DNA from: Pseudomonas flavescens
Lineage (GTDB): Bacteria; Pseudomonadota; Gammaproteobacteria; Pseudomonadales; Pseudomonadaceae
Direction: 5' to 3'
DNA length: 64,000 bases
Assembly: GCF_013408425.1 (NCBI RefSeq)
Contig: NZ_JACBYV010000001.1
Coordinates: 4,836,001 to 4,900,000, forward strand
Below the pieces are notes generated by a model. That model saw nothing but the letters and a program-made list of their open reading frames with translations, made no database searches and was not told the DNA's origin. Of the stretch, positions 51,891-61,817 are shown piece by piece. The position numbers and the translations under genes are program-made. Within the stretch, counting starts at the first letter, position 1, and each line of letters starts with the position of its first letter.

Positions 51891-54800
51891 TCACACCTGT
51901 GCATCCTCCCGCTGCTCATCGTTCGGCTCCTCGATGCGGTACCAGGCCACGTACAGGGCTGGCAGGAACAGCAGGGTCAGCAGCGTGGCGCTGAAGATGC
52001 CGCCGATCATCGCGTAGGCCATCGGCCCCCAGAACACCTCGCGGGCGATGGGGATCATGCCCAGGCTGGCGGCAGCGGCGGTCAGCAGGATTGGCCTGCG
52101 GCGGTGCTGGGTGGCGTCGATGACGGCCTGCCACGGCGAGTCGCCGCCACGCTCGAACTCGTCGATCTGGGTCACCAGAATCACCGAGTTGCGGATGATG
52201 ATGCCGATCAGCGCCAGGATGCCGAGGATGGCCACGAAGCCCATGGGCGTGCCGGTGGGCACCAGCGCCAGCACCACGCCGATCAGCCCCAATGGCGCCA
52301 CGCTGAATACCAGGAAGGTCTTCGCCACGCTGTGCAGCTGGATCATCAGGAAGGTGGCCATCAGGAACAGCATCAGGGGCAGCACGCTGGCGATCGGGCC
52401 CTGGGCCTTGCCGCTTTCCTCCACCGTGCCGCCGGTGGCCACGCTGTAGCCAGTGGGTAGCTCGTCGGAGAATTTCTGGATATCCGGCGCCAGGTCGGCG
52501 ACCAGATCGGTCGGCTGGATCTCGCTGACCACGGCCGCCTTGAGGGTGATGGTCGGTTTGCGGTCGCGGCGCCACACCAGCGGCTGTTCCAGCTCGTAAC
52601 CGACGGTGGCGAACGCACGCAGCGGGACGGCCACGCCGCTCGGGGTGACGATCTGCAGGTTCTCCAGGGTCTGCGGTGAACTGCGTTCGCTGTCTTCGGC
52701 CCGGCCGATCACGTCGATCAGGTAGATATCGTCCTTGACCTGGGTGACCGTGGTGCCGCTGACGATGCTGTTCAGCAGGTTGGCGACGTCTTCCGACGAC
52801 AACCCGAACTGGCGCGCCTTGTCCTGGGCGATGTCGATGCGCAGCACCTTGCCCGGCTCGTTCCAGTCGTAAACCATCTCGCCGATGTCCGGGTTCTTGT
52901 CCAGCAGCGCCGCCAGTTCCAGAGCGTGCTTGCGTACCTCGTCGACATCCGCGCCGCTGATCCGGTACTGGATCGGCCGACCCACCGGCGGGCCCATCTC
53001 CAGCGGCTGGACGAAGCTGCCGATGCCGACGAAGTCCTCGCGCAGGCGCTTCTTCAGTTTGCCGACCAGCCGATCACGGGCGTCGATGTCCTGGCTGACG
53101 ATCACCAGCTGGGCGTAGAACGGGTTCTGCAGTTGCTGATCCAGCGGCAGGTAGAAGCGCAGCGCGCCCTGGCCGATGTAGGTGCTCCAGCGAGCGATAT
53201 CGGGATCGTCCTTGAGGCTGGCTTCGAGGCGGTCGACCTGGGCGCGGGTTTCGTTGATCGAGGCGTTCTGCGGCAGGTTCAGGTCGACGAGAATCTCCGG
53301 GCGATCCGAAGCGGGGAAGAACTGGCTCTGCACCAGGGTCATGCCTGCCAGGGAGGCGGCGAACATCGCTATCGTCAAGCGGATGGTCCACCAGCGGTGC
53401 CGCATGGCCAGCAGCAGGCCCTTGTCGAAGGCGCGGGCGATGCGTCCCGGGCCGCTTTCCTTGGCCTTCATGCGTTTGGGCAGGATGTGCACGGCGATCA
53501 CCGGGGCGAACACCACCGCCACCAGCCAGGACAGCGACAGCGCCACGGCGATCACCGCGAACAGGGTGAAGGTGTATTCGCCAGCCGAGCTGGCGTTGAG
53601 GCCGATGGGCACGAAGCCGGCCACCGTCACCAGGGTACCGGTGAGCATCGGGAATGCCGTGGAGGTGTAGGCGAAGGTGCCGGCGTCATGCAGCGAGTCG
53701 CCCTTTTCCAGGCGGGTGACCATCACTTCCACGGTGATCATGGCGTCATCGACCATCAACCCGAGGGCGATGATCAGCGCGCCCAGGGAAATCCGCTGCA
53801 TGGTGATACCGCTGTACTCCATGAACATGAAGACCATGGCCAGCACCAATGGGATCGAGCAGGCGACCACCAGGCCGGCACGAATGCCGAGGCTGACGAA
53901 GCTCACCAGCATGACGATCAGCACGGCTTCGAACAGGGCGCGGGTGAAGCCGCTGACCGCTTCCTCCACCACTTCGGCCTGGTCGGACACCACATGCACG
54001 CCGACGCCCACCGGCAGGTCGGCGGTCAGCTCATCCATTTTCGTGTGCAGGGCCTTGCCGAAGGTCTGGATATTGCCGCCGTCGCGCATGGCGATGGCCA
54101 GGCCGATGGCCGGCTTGCCGTCGAAGCGGAACAACGACTGCGGCGGGTCGACGTAGCCACGGCTGATCTCGGCGATATCGGTGAGCCGATAGAAACGGTC
54201 GTCCAGGCGCAGGTTGACGTTGCGCAGGTCGGCTTCCGAGGCGAACTGGCCGCTGGTGCGTACGGAAATGCGCTCCGGGCCGGCCTCGATCACCCCGGAA
54301 GGCGTTACTGCGTTCTGTGCCTGCAGGCTCTGGATCACCTGGCTCTGATCGATGCCCAGGGCAGCCAGTTTGCGGGTCGAGAAATTGAGGTAGAACACTT
54401 CGTTCTGCTGGCCGACCATCTGCACCTTGCCGAGGTCGGGCACGCTGCGGATCTCGGCGCGTACCTGTTCGACGTAATCGCGCAGGGCACGCATGCTCAG
54501 GCCATCACCGGTGAAGGCGTAGATGGAGCCGAACACGTCGCCGAATTCGTCGTTGAACGACGGGCCCTGCAGGCCCTGGGGGAACTCGCCGCGAATGTCG
54601 TCGATCTTCTTGCGCACCTGGTACCAGATGCCGTCGATATCGCCGGCCTTGGTGGTGTCGCGCAGGAACACCATGACGGTCGATTCACCGGGCCGCGTGT
54701 AGCTCTTCACGTAGTCCAGGGAGTCCAGTTCCTCGAGCTTCTTCTCGATGCGGTCGGTGACCTGGCTAAGGGTCTCGTCCACCGTGGCGCCCGGCCAGCG

Positions 54801-54977
54801 GGTCTGGATGACCATGGTCTTGATGGTGAAGGAGGGGTCTTCCTCGCGACCCAGGTTCATGTAGGAGATCACCCCCATGAGCAGGGACACGAACATCAGG
54901 TACCAGACGAACGACTGATGCCGCAGCGCCCAGTCGGAGAGGTTGAAGCCGTTCTTGCGCGGCGCCTGCTGGTTCAT
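51891..54977 (-). CDS. triC: RND efflux pump permease, TriC-like
   Basis: 1028 aa, the HAE-RND size. Helix 1 begins near residue 22 (FVWYLMFVSLLMGVISYMNL); porter loops follow. Helix 4 holds the proton-relay Asp pair in LGLMVDDAMITVEVM (about residue 405), and the late bundle has ILGILALIGIIIRNSVILVTQ. The ATG overlaps the second membrane-fusion gene by 4 bp. Two fusion proteins before one pump is the unusual TriABC arrangement (triclosan efflux in P. aeruginosa). No outer-membrane factor gene lies here, as for TriABC, which borrows OpmH. Confidence 0.9.
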   Translation of the reverse strand: MNQQAPRKNGFNLSDWALRHQSFVWYLMFVSLLMGVISYMNLGREEDPSFTIKTMVIQTRWPGATVDETLSQVTDRIEKKLEELDSLDYVKSYTRPGESTVMVFLRDTTKAGDIDGIWYQVRKKIDDIRGEFPQGLQGPSFNDEFGDVFGSIYAFTGDGLSMRALRDYVEQVRAEIRSVPDLGKVQMVGQQNEVFYLNFSTRKLAALGIDQSQVIQSLQAQNAVTPSGVIEAGPERISVRTSGQFASEADLRNVNLRLDDRFYRLTDIAEISRGYVDPPQSLFRFDGKPAIGLAIAMRDGGNIQTFGKALHTKMDELTADLPVGVGVHVVSDQAEVVEEAVSGFTRALFEAVLIVMLVSFVSLGIRAGLVVACSIPLVLAMVFMFMEYSGITMQRISLGALIIALGLMVDDAMITVEVMVTRLEKGDSLHDAGTFAYTSTAFPMLTGTLVTVAGFVPIGLNASSAGEYTFTLFAVIAVALSLSWLVAVVFAPVIAVHILPKRMKAKESGPGRIARAFDKGLLLAMRHRWWTIRLTIAMFAASLAGMTLVQSQFFPASDRPEILVDLNLPQNASINETRAQVDRLEASLKDDPDIARWSTYIGQGALRFYLPLDQQLQNPFYAQLVIVSQDIDARDRLVGKLKKRLREDFVGIGSFVQPLEMGPPVGRPIQYRISGADVDEVRKHALELAALLDKNPDIGEMVYDWNEPGKVLRIDIAQDKARQFGLSSEDVANLLNSIVSGTTVTQVKDDIYLIDVIGRAEDSERSSPQTLENLQIVTPSGVAVPLRAFATVGYELEQPLVWRRDRKPTITLKAAVVSEIQPTDLVADLAPDIQKFSDELPTGYSVATGGTVEESGKAQGPIASVLPLMLFLMATFLMIQLHSVAKTFLVFSVAPLGLIGVVLALVPTGTPMGFVAILGILALIGIIIRNSVILVTQIDEFERGGDSPWQAVIDATQHRRRPILLTAAAASLGMIPIAREVFWGPMAYAMIGGIFSATLLTLLFLPALYVAWYRIEEPNDEQREDAQV

Positions 54978-56041
54978 GGTGCCACGCCCTCATTGATGCG
55001 TACTGCCTGGCCGTCCTTGAGCTCGCTCAAGCCGGCACTGACTACCTTGTCGCCAGCCGCCAGGCCCTCGACGCTGATCTGTTCGCCCTCGCGGCCGACT
55101 ACCTGCACGGCGCGCGGGTGCACGGTTTTCGTTGCCGTGTCGATGACCCACACGCGGGTCTGGCCGTCGACTTCCTGCAGGGTGCTGGCCGGCAGCAGGC
55201 TGCGCGGCTTCTGTTCACGGGTCAGGCTGACGGCCACCGCGGTGCCCAGGCGCAAGCCGGGAGGGGTGTCTTCCAGGCTCAGGCGCGCGCGTCGGGTACG
55301 GGTCGCGGCGTCCGCACGGGGGCCCAGCTCGCGCAGTTGGCCGCGGGTGGCGATGCTCGGGTCGAGCTGGGAGGCGATATTGAACTGCACCTGGTCGTCC
55401 AGGGCATCGGCCAGTTCCACGGGCAGGTCGAAAACCGCTTCCTTGACGTCGGGCCGAGCCAGCGTCACCACTTCCTGCCCGGCGCCGACCACCTGGCCAG
55501 CCTCCACGTGCCAGGCGGTCACCACCGCGTCGAATTCGCTGCTCAGGTTGCCGTAGGCGAGTCGGTCGCGGGCCTGCCGGGTGGCGGCTGCGGCCTGGTC
55601 GCGGCTGCTGCGGGCGCTGCTCAGTTCAGTCTGCGCCTGCTCCAGCACGGCCTTGGCGCCAACGCCTCGGTCGAACAGTTCCTGCTGGCGCCGGGCATTG
55701 GCCTGGGCGTTGATCCACTGCGCCTCGCTGCGCGCCTGATCACCTTCGCTGGCGCGCAGGGCGTTCTGCTGATCGGTGGGGTCGAGGGTGGCCAGGGTGG
55801 TTCCGGCCTTCACCTCGGCACCGGCATCCACCAGGCGCTGGGCCACGCGACCGCCAACCCGGAAGCCCAGGGTGCTCTGCACCCGGGCCTCGATGGTGCC
55901 GGCGAAACGGCCAAGAATCTGCTGGTTCTGCTGCTGCACCTCGGTGTACAGCACCGGGCGAATCGGCTCGGGCTTTTCTTCCTCGGCGCAGCCTGCCAGG
56001 AGCAGTGCGGCGAGCAGGGCGATACCTATGGAGCGCTTCAT
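54974..56041 (-). CDS. triB: Membrane fusion lipoprotein, TriB-like
   Basis: 355 aa. Lipobox LLLAGC puts the acylated Cys at residue 18. HlyD-type layout: beta-barrel/lipoyl halves (GRFAGTIEARVQSTLGFRVGGRVAQRL, TAWHVEAGQVVGAGQEVV) around a helical hairpin (about residues 90-150). It overlaps both neighbours by 4 bp. It would bridge the TriC-like pump to an outer-membrane channel. Confidence 0.87.
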   Translation of the reverse strand: MKRSIGIALLAALLLAGCAEEEKPEPIRPVLYTEVQQQNQQILGRFAGTIEARVQSTLGFRVGGRVAQRLVDAGAEVKAGTTLATLDPTDQQNALRASEGDQARSEAQWINAQANARRQQELFDRGVGAKAVLEQAQTELSSARSSRDQAAAATRQARDRLAYGNLSSEFDAVVTAWHVEAGQVVGAGQEVVTLARPDVKEAVFDLPVELADALDDQVQFNIASQLDPSIATRGQLRELGPRADAATRTRRARLSLEDTPPGLRLGTAVAVSLTREQKPRSLLPASTLQEVDGQTRVWVIDTATKTVHPRAVQVVGREGEQISVEGLAAGDKVVSAGLSELKDGQAVRINEGVAP

Positions 56042-57135
56042 GGTTGATTTTCCTGCTCGCGCGCTTCGGCGATTTCCACTTTCTGGCCCGGATGCAGCAG
56101 CTGCCCACCGGCCACCACCACGCGATCGCCATCTTGCAGACCAGCGCGGATGATCACCTTGTCGGTCAGGTAGCGGCCAACCTGCACGGGATGCAACTGC
56201 GCGATGTCGCCATCGCCCAGTCGCCAGACCGCCGGCTCGTGCTCGGCCTTGGTGAGTGCCGACCAGGGCAGCTCGACGCTGCGGCTGGCCGGGTTGCGCA
56301 CATGCGCACTGACCGTCGCGCCCAGGGTCATCGCCGGCGGTACCTGCTCCAGGCCGACTTTGACCTGCACCGTGCCGCTCTGCGCCGAGACCTGAGGGTT
56401 GACCTCGCGAACCTTGCCTTCGGCGCTGACATCCGGGTTGTCCAGCAGGCTGACGCGCAGCGCCTGGCCAGGCTCGACCAGCAGCGCTTCGAAAACGTTG
56501 AATACCGCGTCGCGCTCACCTTCACGGGCCAGGCCGAAGATCGGCGTGGCCGCCTGCACGACCTGGCCGACCTCGGCCTGGCGGGCGGTGATTACCCCAT
56601 CGCTCTCGGTGCGCAGTTCGGTGTAACCGCTTTGTTCACGGGCGTCGGCCAGCTGTGCTTCGGCTGCGGCCAGGCTGTTGCGTGCACTGCGGTCACTGGC
56701 CAGGGCGCTGTCGTATTCGCTGCGGCTGGTGTAGCCCTTGGGCAGCAATTGCTGCTGGCGCCAGAGGTTGGCGGCACTCAGTTTTACCTGGGCCCGCGCG
56801 GCTTCGGCGGCGGCCTCGGCGGAACGCACCGCGTTGCGTTGATCCTGCGGGTCGAGGCGCGCCAGCACCTGGCCAGCCTGCACGCTGTCGCCGACATCGA
56901 CCAGGCGCTCGGTGATCTTGCCGCCGATACGGAACGACAGGTCGGTCTGCACCCGTGCCTGGATATCGCCGGTCAGCGTGGCATCGGCCGCGTAGTCGAT
57001 CTGGCTCACGGTCGCCACCTTGACCCGTGGGTGCTGCGGCTCGGGTGGTGCCTCATCGGCACAGCCGGCCAGCAGCGCGACAGCCAGCGAGGCCGCGACA
57101 AGGCGAGGCGAGGCGAAGATCGATACGGGCGGCAT
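56038..57135 (-). CDS. triA: Membrane fusion lipoprotein, TriA-like
   Basis: 365 aa. Lipobox ALLAGC with the acylated Cys at residue 24. Fusion-protein domains as in the next gene (LTGDIQARVQTDLSFRIGGKITERL, ITARQAEVGQVVQAATPIF). The two fusion proteins are clearly paralogous but not recent copies, fitting a heteromeric TriA/TriB pair. First gene of the operon; its upstream region is shared with the divergent radical SAM gene. Confidence 0.87.
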   Translation of the reverse strand: MPPVSIFASPRLVAASLAVALLAGCADEAPPEPQHPRVKVATVSQIDYAADATLTGDIQARVQTDLSFRIGGKITERLVDVGDSVQAGQVLARLDPQDQRNAVRSAEAAAEAARAQVKLSAANLWRQQQLLPKGYTSRSEYDSALASDRSARNSLAAAEAQLADAREQSGYTELRTESDGVITARQAEVGQVVQAATPIFGLAREGERDAVFNVFEALLVEPGQALRVSLLDNPDVSAEGKVREVNPQVSAQSGTVQVKVGLEQVPPAMTLGATVSAHVRNPASRSVELPWSALTKAEHEPAVWRLGDGDIAQLHPVQVGRYLTDKVIIRAGLQDGDRVVVAGGQLLHPGQKVEIAEAREQENQP

Positions 57136-57282
57136 GGGGGCTCCGGCACGGCAGGAAGCGAAGGTGTGTGCAAATGCGACCGCGGAAGGCGACGAACGGT
57201 TCAGGCAACCTCAGCGCTCCGCCGCCGCATCGGCATGGAGCGGCGACGAAGGTGACTTGTGTCGATGTGGATAAAACGAATA

Positions 57283-57298
57283 CTGTATTTATATACAG
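57283..57298. promoter_or_regulatory. LexA (SOS) box
   Basis: CTGTATTTATATACAG matches the gammaproteobacterial LexA consensus CTG-TATATATATA-CAG type with both triplets and AT core intact. It is 17 bp upstream of the radical SAM start codon, so it overlaps that promoter; it lies about 150 bp from triA. Confidence 0.88.
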
Positions 57299-57314
57299 TC
57301 ATCGAGTCTGCATC

Positions 57315-58376
57315 ATGAATCCAATCACAGCCCCCCGCGGACGCGGCACCGCCAGCAAGCCCAACAACCGCTTCGCACCCACCAGCAGCGAGGCCGAGGA
57401 CGATGGTTGGTACCAGGAGCAGACGCCGCAGACCTTCGTCACTGAAGTTCGCCAGGAGTTGGCGAAGACGGTGATCAGCCGCAACAACTCGCCGGATGTG
57501 GGCTTCGACCGTTCGGTGAATCCCTACCGGGGCTGCGAACATGGTTGCATCTATTGTTTCGCAAGGCCCAGCCACGCTTACTGGGACCTGTCACCGGGCA
57601 TCGATTTCGAGACCAGGCTGATCGCCAAGACCAACCTGGCCGAGCGTCTCGAGGAACAACTGAGCAAGCCGGGTTACGTGCCGAAGCCCATTGCACTGGG
57701 CATCAACACGGACGGCTATCAGCCGATCGAACGTGAGCACCAGTTGACGCGCCAGGCGCTGGAGATTCTGCTGCGCTATCGCCATCCGGTCAGCATCATC
57801 ACCAAGAGCGCACTGATTCTGCGCGACCTCGATCTGTTCGAAGAGCTGGCCAGCCTCAATCTGGTCAGCGTGGCCTTCAGCGTCACCACCCTGGACGATG
57901 AACTCAAACGCATCATGGAGCCGCGCACCGCGACGCCGAAGGCACGGCTGCGCGCCATGCGTACCCTGCATGAGCATGGCGTTCCGGTGGGCCTGATGGC
58001 AGCGCCGATGATTCCGATGATCAACGACATGGAGCTGGAGCGCCTGCTCGAGGCCGGTCGTGAGGCTGGGGCGAGCTCGGCCGGCTACGTGCTGCTACGT
58101 TTGCCCCTGGAGATCGCCGGGCTGTTCGAGGAGTGGCTGCAGCGCCATTTTCCCGAGCGTGCCGAGCACGTGATGAGCCTCATTCGTCAGTCCCGCGGTG
58201 GCCAGAACTACGACAGCCGTTTCGGCGCGCGGATGAAGGGTGAAGGCCACTTCGCCGAACTGCTGGCCCAGCGCTTTCGCCTGGCCCGCCGCCGTTATGG
58301 TTACGACGGCAGCAAGCGAGCCGTTCTCGACTGCTCGCTGTTCGCGCCACCCGGGCAGCAGATGGGGCTGTTCTGA
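57315..58376 (+). CDS. PA0069-family radical SAM protein
   Basis: 353 aa. The iron-sulfur motif CxxxCxxC is C74, C78, C81 in CEHGCIYCF; NPYRGCEHGC and YWDLSPGIDFETRL are typical of the SplB-related/PA0069 group. I take the ATG at 57315; the frame continues upstream over the LexA box without a better start. A LexA box sits directly before it, so expression should rise on DNA damage, and a DNA-repair-related role is possible. The biochemical reaction is not known to me. Confidence 0.9.
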   Translation: MNPITAPRGRGTASKPNNRFAPTSSEAEDDGWYQEQTPQTFVTEVRQELAKTVISRNNSPDVGFDRSVNPYRGCEHGCIYCFARPSHAYWDLSPGIDFETRLIAKTNLAERLEEQLSKPGYVPKPIALGINTDGYQPIEREHQLTRQALEILLRYRHPVSIITKSALILRDLDLFEELASLNLVSVAFSVTTLDDELKRIMEPRTATPKARLRAMRTLHEHGVPVGLMAAPMIPMINDMELERLLEAGREAGASSAGYVLLRLPLEIAGLFEEWLQRHFPERAEHVMSLIRQSRGGQNYDSRFGARMKGEGHFAELLAQRFRLARRRYGYDGSKRAVLDCSLFAPPGQQMGLF

Positions 58377-58650
58377 GGGCGATTCTCGTTGCCGGCATTC
58401 CTGGGTGTCGCAGCGCTCGCCACTGCGTAGCCTGGCGTTGGGCGAAGCGATACCCGGGGCAACCTTCGCGGACAAAAACTGGCTGAGGGGATGCTCGCGC
58501 TCACCCGCCGAGCGGAGATTTGTCACCCAGACGTGCCTTGAATCATCCTGGCACAGTCCAAGCCTTCGACCACTTGTCGGCAACCCTGCCGACTGGGAAG
58601 CTTGTGTACTGTCATAGGCTTCGCCCCCCATCCGTAAACGAGGTAACGCT

Positions 58651-59376
58651 ATGCCTGGTAATCGTCGTTCTGCCGATGGCAAATCCGAGAAAAACGCCGC
58701 TTCCGCCGCCGAGGCGCTGGATCATCTGGTCGATGGCTTTCTGCGCTTTCGCCAGGATGTCTTCCCGCAGCAGCAGGCGCTGTTCAAGAAGCTGGCCCAC
58801 GCTCAGTCGCCGCGCGCCATGTTCATCACCTGCGCCGATTCGCGCATCGTTCCCGAGCTGATCACCCAGAGCGAGCCGGGCGATCTGTTCGTGACCCGTA
58901 ACGTCGGTAACGTCGTGCCGCCCTATGGGCAGATGAACGGCGGCGTTTCCACCGCCATCGAATATGCCGTGGCGGCATTGGGCGTCCAGCACATCATCGT
59001 CTGCGGTCACTCCGATTGCGGCGCGATGAAAGCGGTACTCGACCCCGCCACGCTGGAGCGCATGCCCACGGTAAAAGCCTGGCTGCGCCATGCCGAAGTC
59101 GCCAAGACGGTCGTCGCCGACAACTGCGGTTGTGCCGATCACACCACCCTGGGCGTGCTCACCGAAGAGAACGTGGTGGCCCAGCTCGACCACCTGCGCA
59201 CCCATCCATCGGTAGCCTCGCGCCTCGCCGCCGGGCAGCTGTTCATCCACGGCTGGGTGTACGACATCGAAAGCTGCCAGATCAAGGCGTACGACTCGGA
59301 AACCGGCGAGTTCCGCCTGATCGGTGACGGCCCGCTGCCGATGGCGACCCCGCGCGCTCGTTATCCTCAGAGCTGA
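58651..59376 (+). CDS. Beta-class carbonic anhydrase
   Basis: 241 aa. Zinc ligands C61, H120 and C123 (ITCADSR and VCGHSDCGA) with the D63-R65 dyad. It hydrates CO2 to bicarbonate in the cytoplasm. GAGGT lies before the ATG. In P. aeruginosa a similar gene (PA0102) follows the vgrG1b locus, so the two are split here. The 274 bp upstream hold no gene that I can support. Confidence 0.93.
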   Translation: MPGNRRSADGKSEKNAASAAEALDHLVDGFLRFRQDVFPQQQALFKKLAHAQSPRAMFITCADSRIVPELITQSEPGDLFVTRNVGNVVPPYGQMNGGVSTAIEYAVAALGVQHIIVCGHSDCGAMKAVLDPATLERMPTVKAWLRHAEVAKTVVADNCGCADHTTLGVLTEENVVAQLDHLRTHPSVASRLAAGQLFIHGWVYDIESCQIKAYDSETGEFRLIGDGPLPMATPRARYPQS

Positions 59377-59390
59377 GTCTGCTCGCTCTG

Positions 59391-60575
59391 GTTGGGCGCG
59401 TGGCCCGCTCCTGCAATGGATCGCGTAACGTCAGCCCACCGCTTCGTGACCGCGATGGTGGATGAAAAGAGCGTCAGCCACGCGCCTCGATCCACCCTGC
59501 ATCTGTGTGGGAGCGCGCCATGCGCGCGAATCGCGGGTGCGGCCCGCTCCCACAATGGATGGCACGATGCCGGCTCACCGTTTCCTGACCGCGATGGTGG
59601 ATGAAAGAGCGTCAGCTACGCGCCTTGATCCACCCTGCATCTGTGTGGGAGCGCGCCATGCGCGCGATTCGCGGGCGTGGCCCGCTCCCACAATGGATGG
59701 CACGATGCCGGCTCACCGCTTCATGACCGCGATGGTGGATGAAAAGAGCGTCAGCTACGCGCCCCGATCCACCCTGCATCTGTGTGGGAGCGCGCCATGC
59801 GCGCGATTCGCGGGCGCGGCCCGCTCCCACAATGGATCGCACGAGGCCAGCTCACCGCTTCCTGACCGCGATGGTGGATGAAAGAGCGTCAGCTACACGC
59901 CCCGATCCACCCTGCATCTGTGTGGGAGCGCGCCATGCGCGCGAATCGCGGGCGTGGCCCGCTCCCACAATGGATGGCACGATGCCGGCTCACCGTTTCC
60001 TGACCGCGATGGTGGATGAAAGAGCGTCAGCTACGCGCCTTGATCCACCCTGCATCTGTGTGGGAGCGCGCCATGCGCGCGATTCGCGGGCGTGGCCCGC
60101 TCCCACAATGGATGGCACGATGCCGGCTCACCGCTTCATGACCGCGATGGTGGATGAAAGAGCGTCAGCTACGCGCCCCGATCCACCCTGCATCTGTGTG
60201 GGAGCGCGCCATGCGCGCGATTCGCGGGCGTGGCCCGCTCCCACAATGGATGGCACGATACCGGCTCGCCGCTTCCTGACCGCGATGGTGGATGAAAGAG
60301 CGTCAGCTACGCGCCCCGATCCACCCTGCATCTGTGTGGGAGCGCGCCATGCGCGCGAATCGCGGGCGTGGCCCGCTCCCACGGTGGATCGCACGAGGTC
60401 AGCTCACCGCTTCCTGACCGCGATGGTGGATGAAAGAGCGTCAGCTACGCGCCCCGATCCACCCTGCATCTGTGTGGGAGCGCGCCATGCGCGCGATTCG
60501 CGGGCGCGGCCCGCTCCTGCAGTGGATCGCACGATGCCAGCTCACCGCTTTGCGATCTCAGCGTGGATGAGCAGG
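59391..60575. repeat. Tandem REP array, 138-bp unit, about 8.5 copies
   Basis: Equivalent positions recur at 59503, 59641, 59780, 59918, 60056, 60194, 60332 and 60470, that is every 138 bp (one step of 139). Each unit carries a REP palindrome (TGTGGGAGCGCGCCATGCG facing CGTGGCCCGCTCCCACA) and a second inverted repeat (GGTGGAT facing ATCCACC). The first and last copies are partial. Differences between units are single bases, so expansion is recent. Because 138 is a multiple of three, long open frames appear by accident; no gene is called. Confidence 0.93.
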
Positions 60576-60687
60576 GCGTGGGTGTGACCGGGTTCTCGCG
60601 GCGAGGTCAGTCAGCGAACCCCTCGGACTGTGCTAGGGTCTCTAGTCGATAGCTGTTTCGACAAGAACAAGAGCAGGCTGCCGAGCC

Positions 60688-61593
60688 ATGTCCCGAACGC
60701 AAAGAACGCTCGACCCCTCCTACGAGTTGATGGATGACCACGAGGGTCATTCGCTGATCTATCGCCAGCACGGCTTTCCCAGCCCGCTGGTGCGTTGGCA
60801 TTTCCACAAGGAATACGAGCTGCACCTGATCGTTGCCAGTTCCGGCAAGGTGTTCATCGGCGACTACATCGGCAATTTCTCCCCCGACACCCTGTTTCTC
60901 ACCGGCCCCAACCTGCCGCACAACTGGATCAGCCAGATGAGTGCGGGCGAGGCGGTGGCCGAGCGCGACATGCTGGTCAACTTCACCGACGAGGTGCTGG
61001 AGAGCGGCACCGCGGTATTCGCCGAGCTCAAGGATCTGCAGCCGCTGCTCAGCCGGGCCCATTACGGCATCGAGTTCCGCTGCGAGCGCACCATCGCCGA
61101 GGCGCGTCAGCTGCTGCAGCGCATCGCCGACTCCCAGGGCATGACCCGGTTGGGCAATTTCTTCATCCTCATGGAGCTGCTCGCCGCTTGCGACGACTAC
61201 CAGTTGCTGTCGGACAGAACCGCTGCGCAGCTGGCTGACGAGCACCATGTCGAACGCATCAACCGCGCGGTGGATTACATCTTCCAGCACTACGCCCAGG
61301 AGCTGACCCAGGAAGAAGTGGCCGAGTATCTGGGCATGACGCCCACCTATTTCTCGCGTTTCTTCAAGCAGGCCACCGGGCGGGGTTTCGTCGAGTTCGT
61401 CAATCGCATGCGGGTGAGCAAGTCCTGCGAGCTGCTGACCCAGAGCGACAAGCCGGTGACTCAGGTGTGTTTCGAGTCGGGCTTCAACAACATTTCCAAC
61501 TTCAACCGGCGTTTCCAGCAGCTCAAGGGCATGACGCCCAGCGGCTATCGCAGGCTGGTCACGCAACGGGTTACCGAGCAAAACCTGTACTGA
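60688..61593 (+). CDS. mtlR: AraC family regulator of mannitol/polyol uptake, MtlR-like
   Basis: 301 aa. An N-terminal sensor region (WHFHKEYELHLIVASSGKVFIGDY, GPNLPHNW) is followed by a C-terminal double HTH (LTQEEVAEYLGMTPTYFSRFFKQATG and VTQVCFESGFNNISNFNRRFQQLKGMTPSGYR). It precedes a polyol ABC operon in the same direction, matching mtlR (PA2337) beside PA2338. Probably activates mtlE onward in the presence of mannitol, sorbitol or arabitol. Confidence 0.87.
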   Translation: MSRTQRTLDPSYELMDDHEGHSLIYRQHGFPSPLVRWHFHKEYELHLIVASSGKVFIGDYIGNFSPDTLFLTGPNLPHNWISQMSAGEAVAERDMLVNFTDEVLESGTAVFAELKDLQPLLSRAHYGIEFRCERTIAEARQLLQRIADSQGMTRLGNFFILMELLAACDDYQLLSDRTAAQLADEHHVERINRAVDYIFQHYAQELTQEEVAEYLGMTPTYFSRFFKQATGRGFVEFVNRMRVSKSCELLTQSDKPVTQVCFESGFNNISNFNRRFQQLKGMTPSGYRRLVTQRVTEQNLY

Positions 61594-61621
61594 TTCCGTC
61601 GCTCTCATCCACCGGGAAGAT

Positions 61622-61651
61622 GCAGAAAGGCTCGTGCTTGAGCCTTTCTGC
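61622..61651 (+). terminator. Hairpin after mtlR
   Basis: A perfect 12-bp stem (61622-61633 with 61640-61651) with a 6-nt loop, 28 bp past the mtlR stop. Only a short T stretch follows, so it is a likely but not ideal intrinsic terminator separating mtlR from the transporter promoter. Confidence 0.7.
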
Positions 61652-61817
61652 TGCATTTCATGACCGTTGTCCGTCACCTGGCGAGTGCAAAAAAGTATCG
61701 GTTGCAGTGCAGTCGAGGCGTTGTCTGCGCTCGGTCGTAGGGGTGTAATCCGGGTCGGCCCACAAAAACAATAACGTCTCCTGCGACCTCTCCGGTCAGG
61801 GAGAGGAGTTCAAGACC

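Noticed and set aside
52926..55556. 876-codon open frame antisense to the triC/triB-like genes
   Set aside because: Shadow frame rich in His/Gln/Ala/Gly, while the other strand encodes recognisable RND and fusion proteins.
59739..60587. Open frame of 282 codons encoding a 46-residue repeat across the tandem array
   Set aside because: The unit length (138 bp) is a multiple of three, so any open frame persists through the array. No ribosome site, and the units are REP palindromes.
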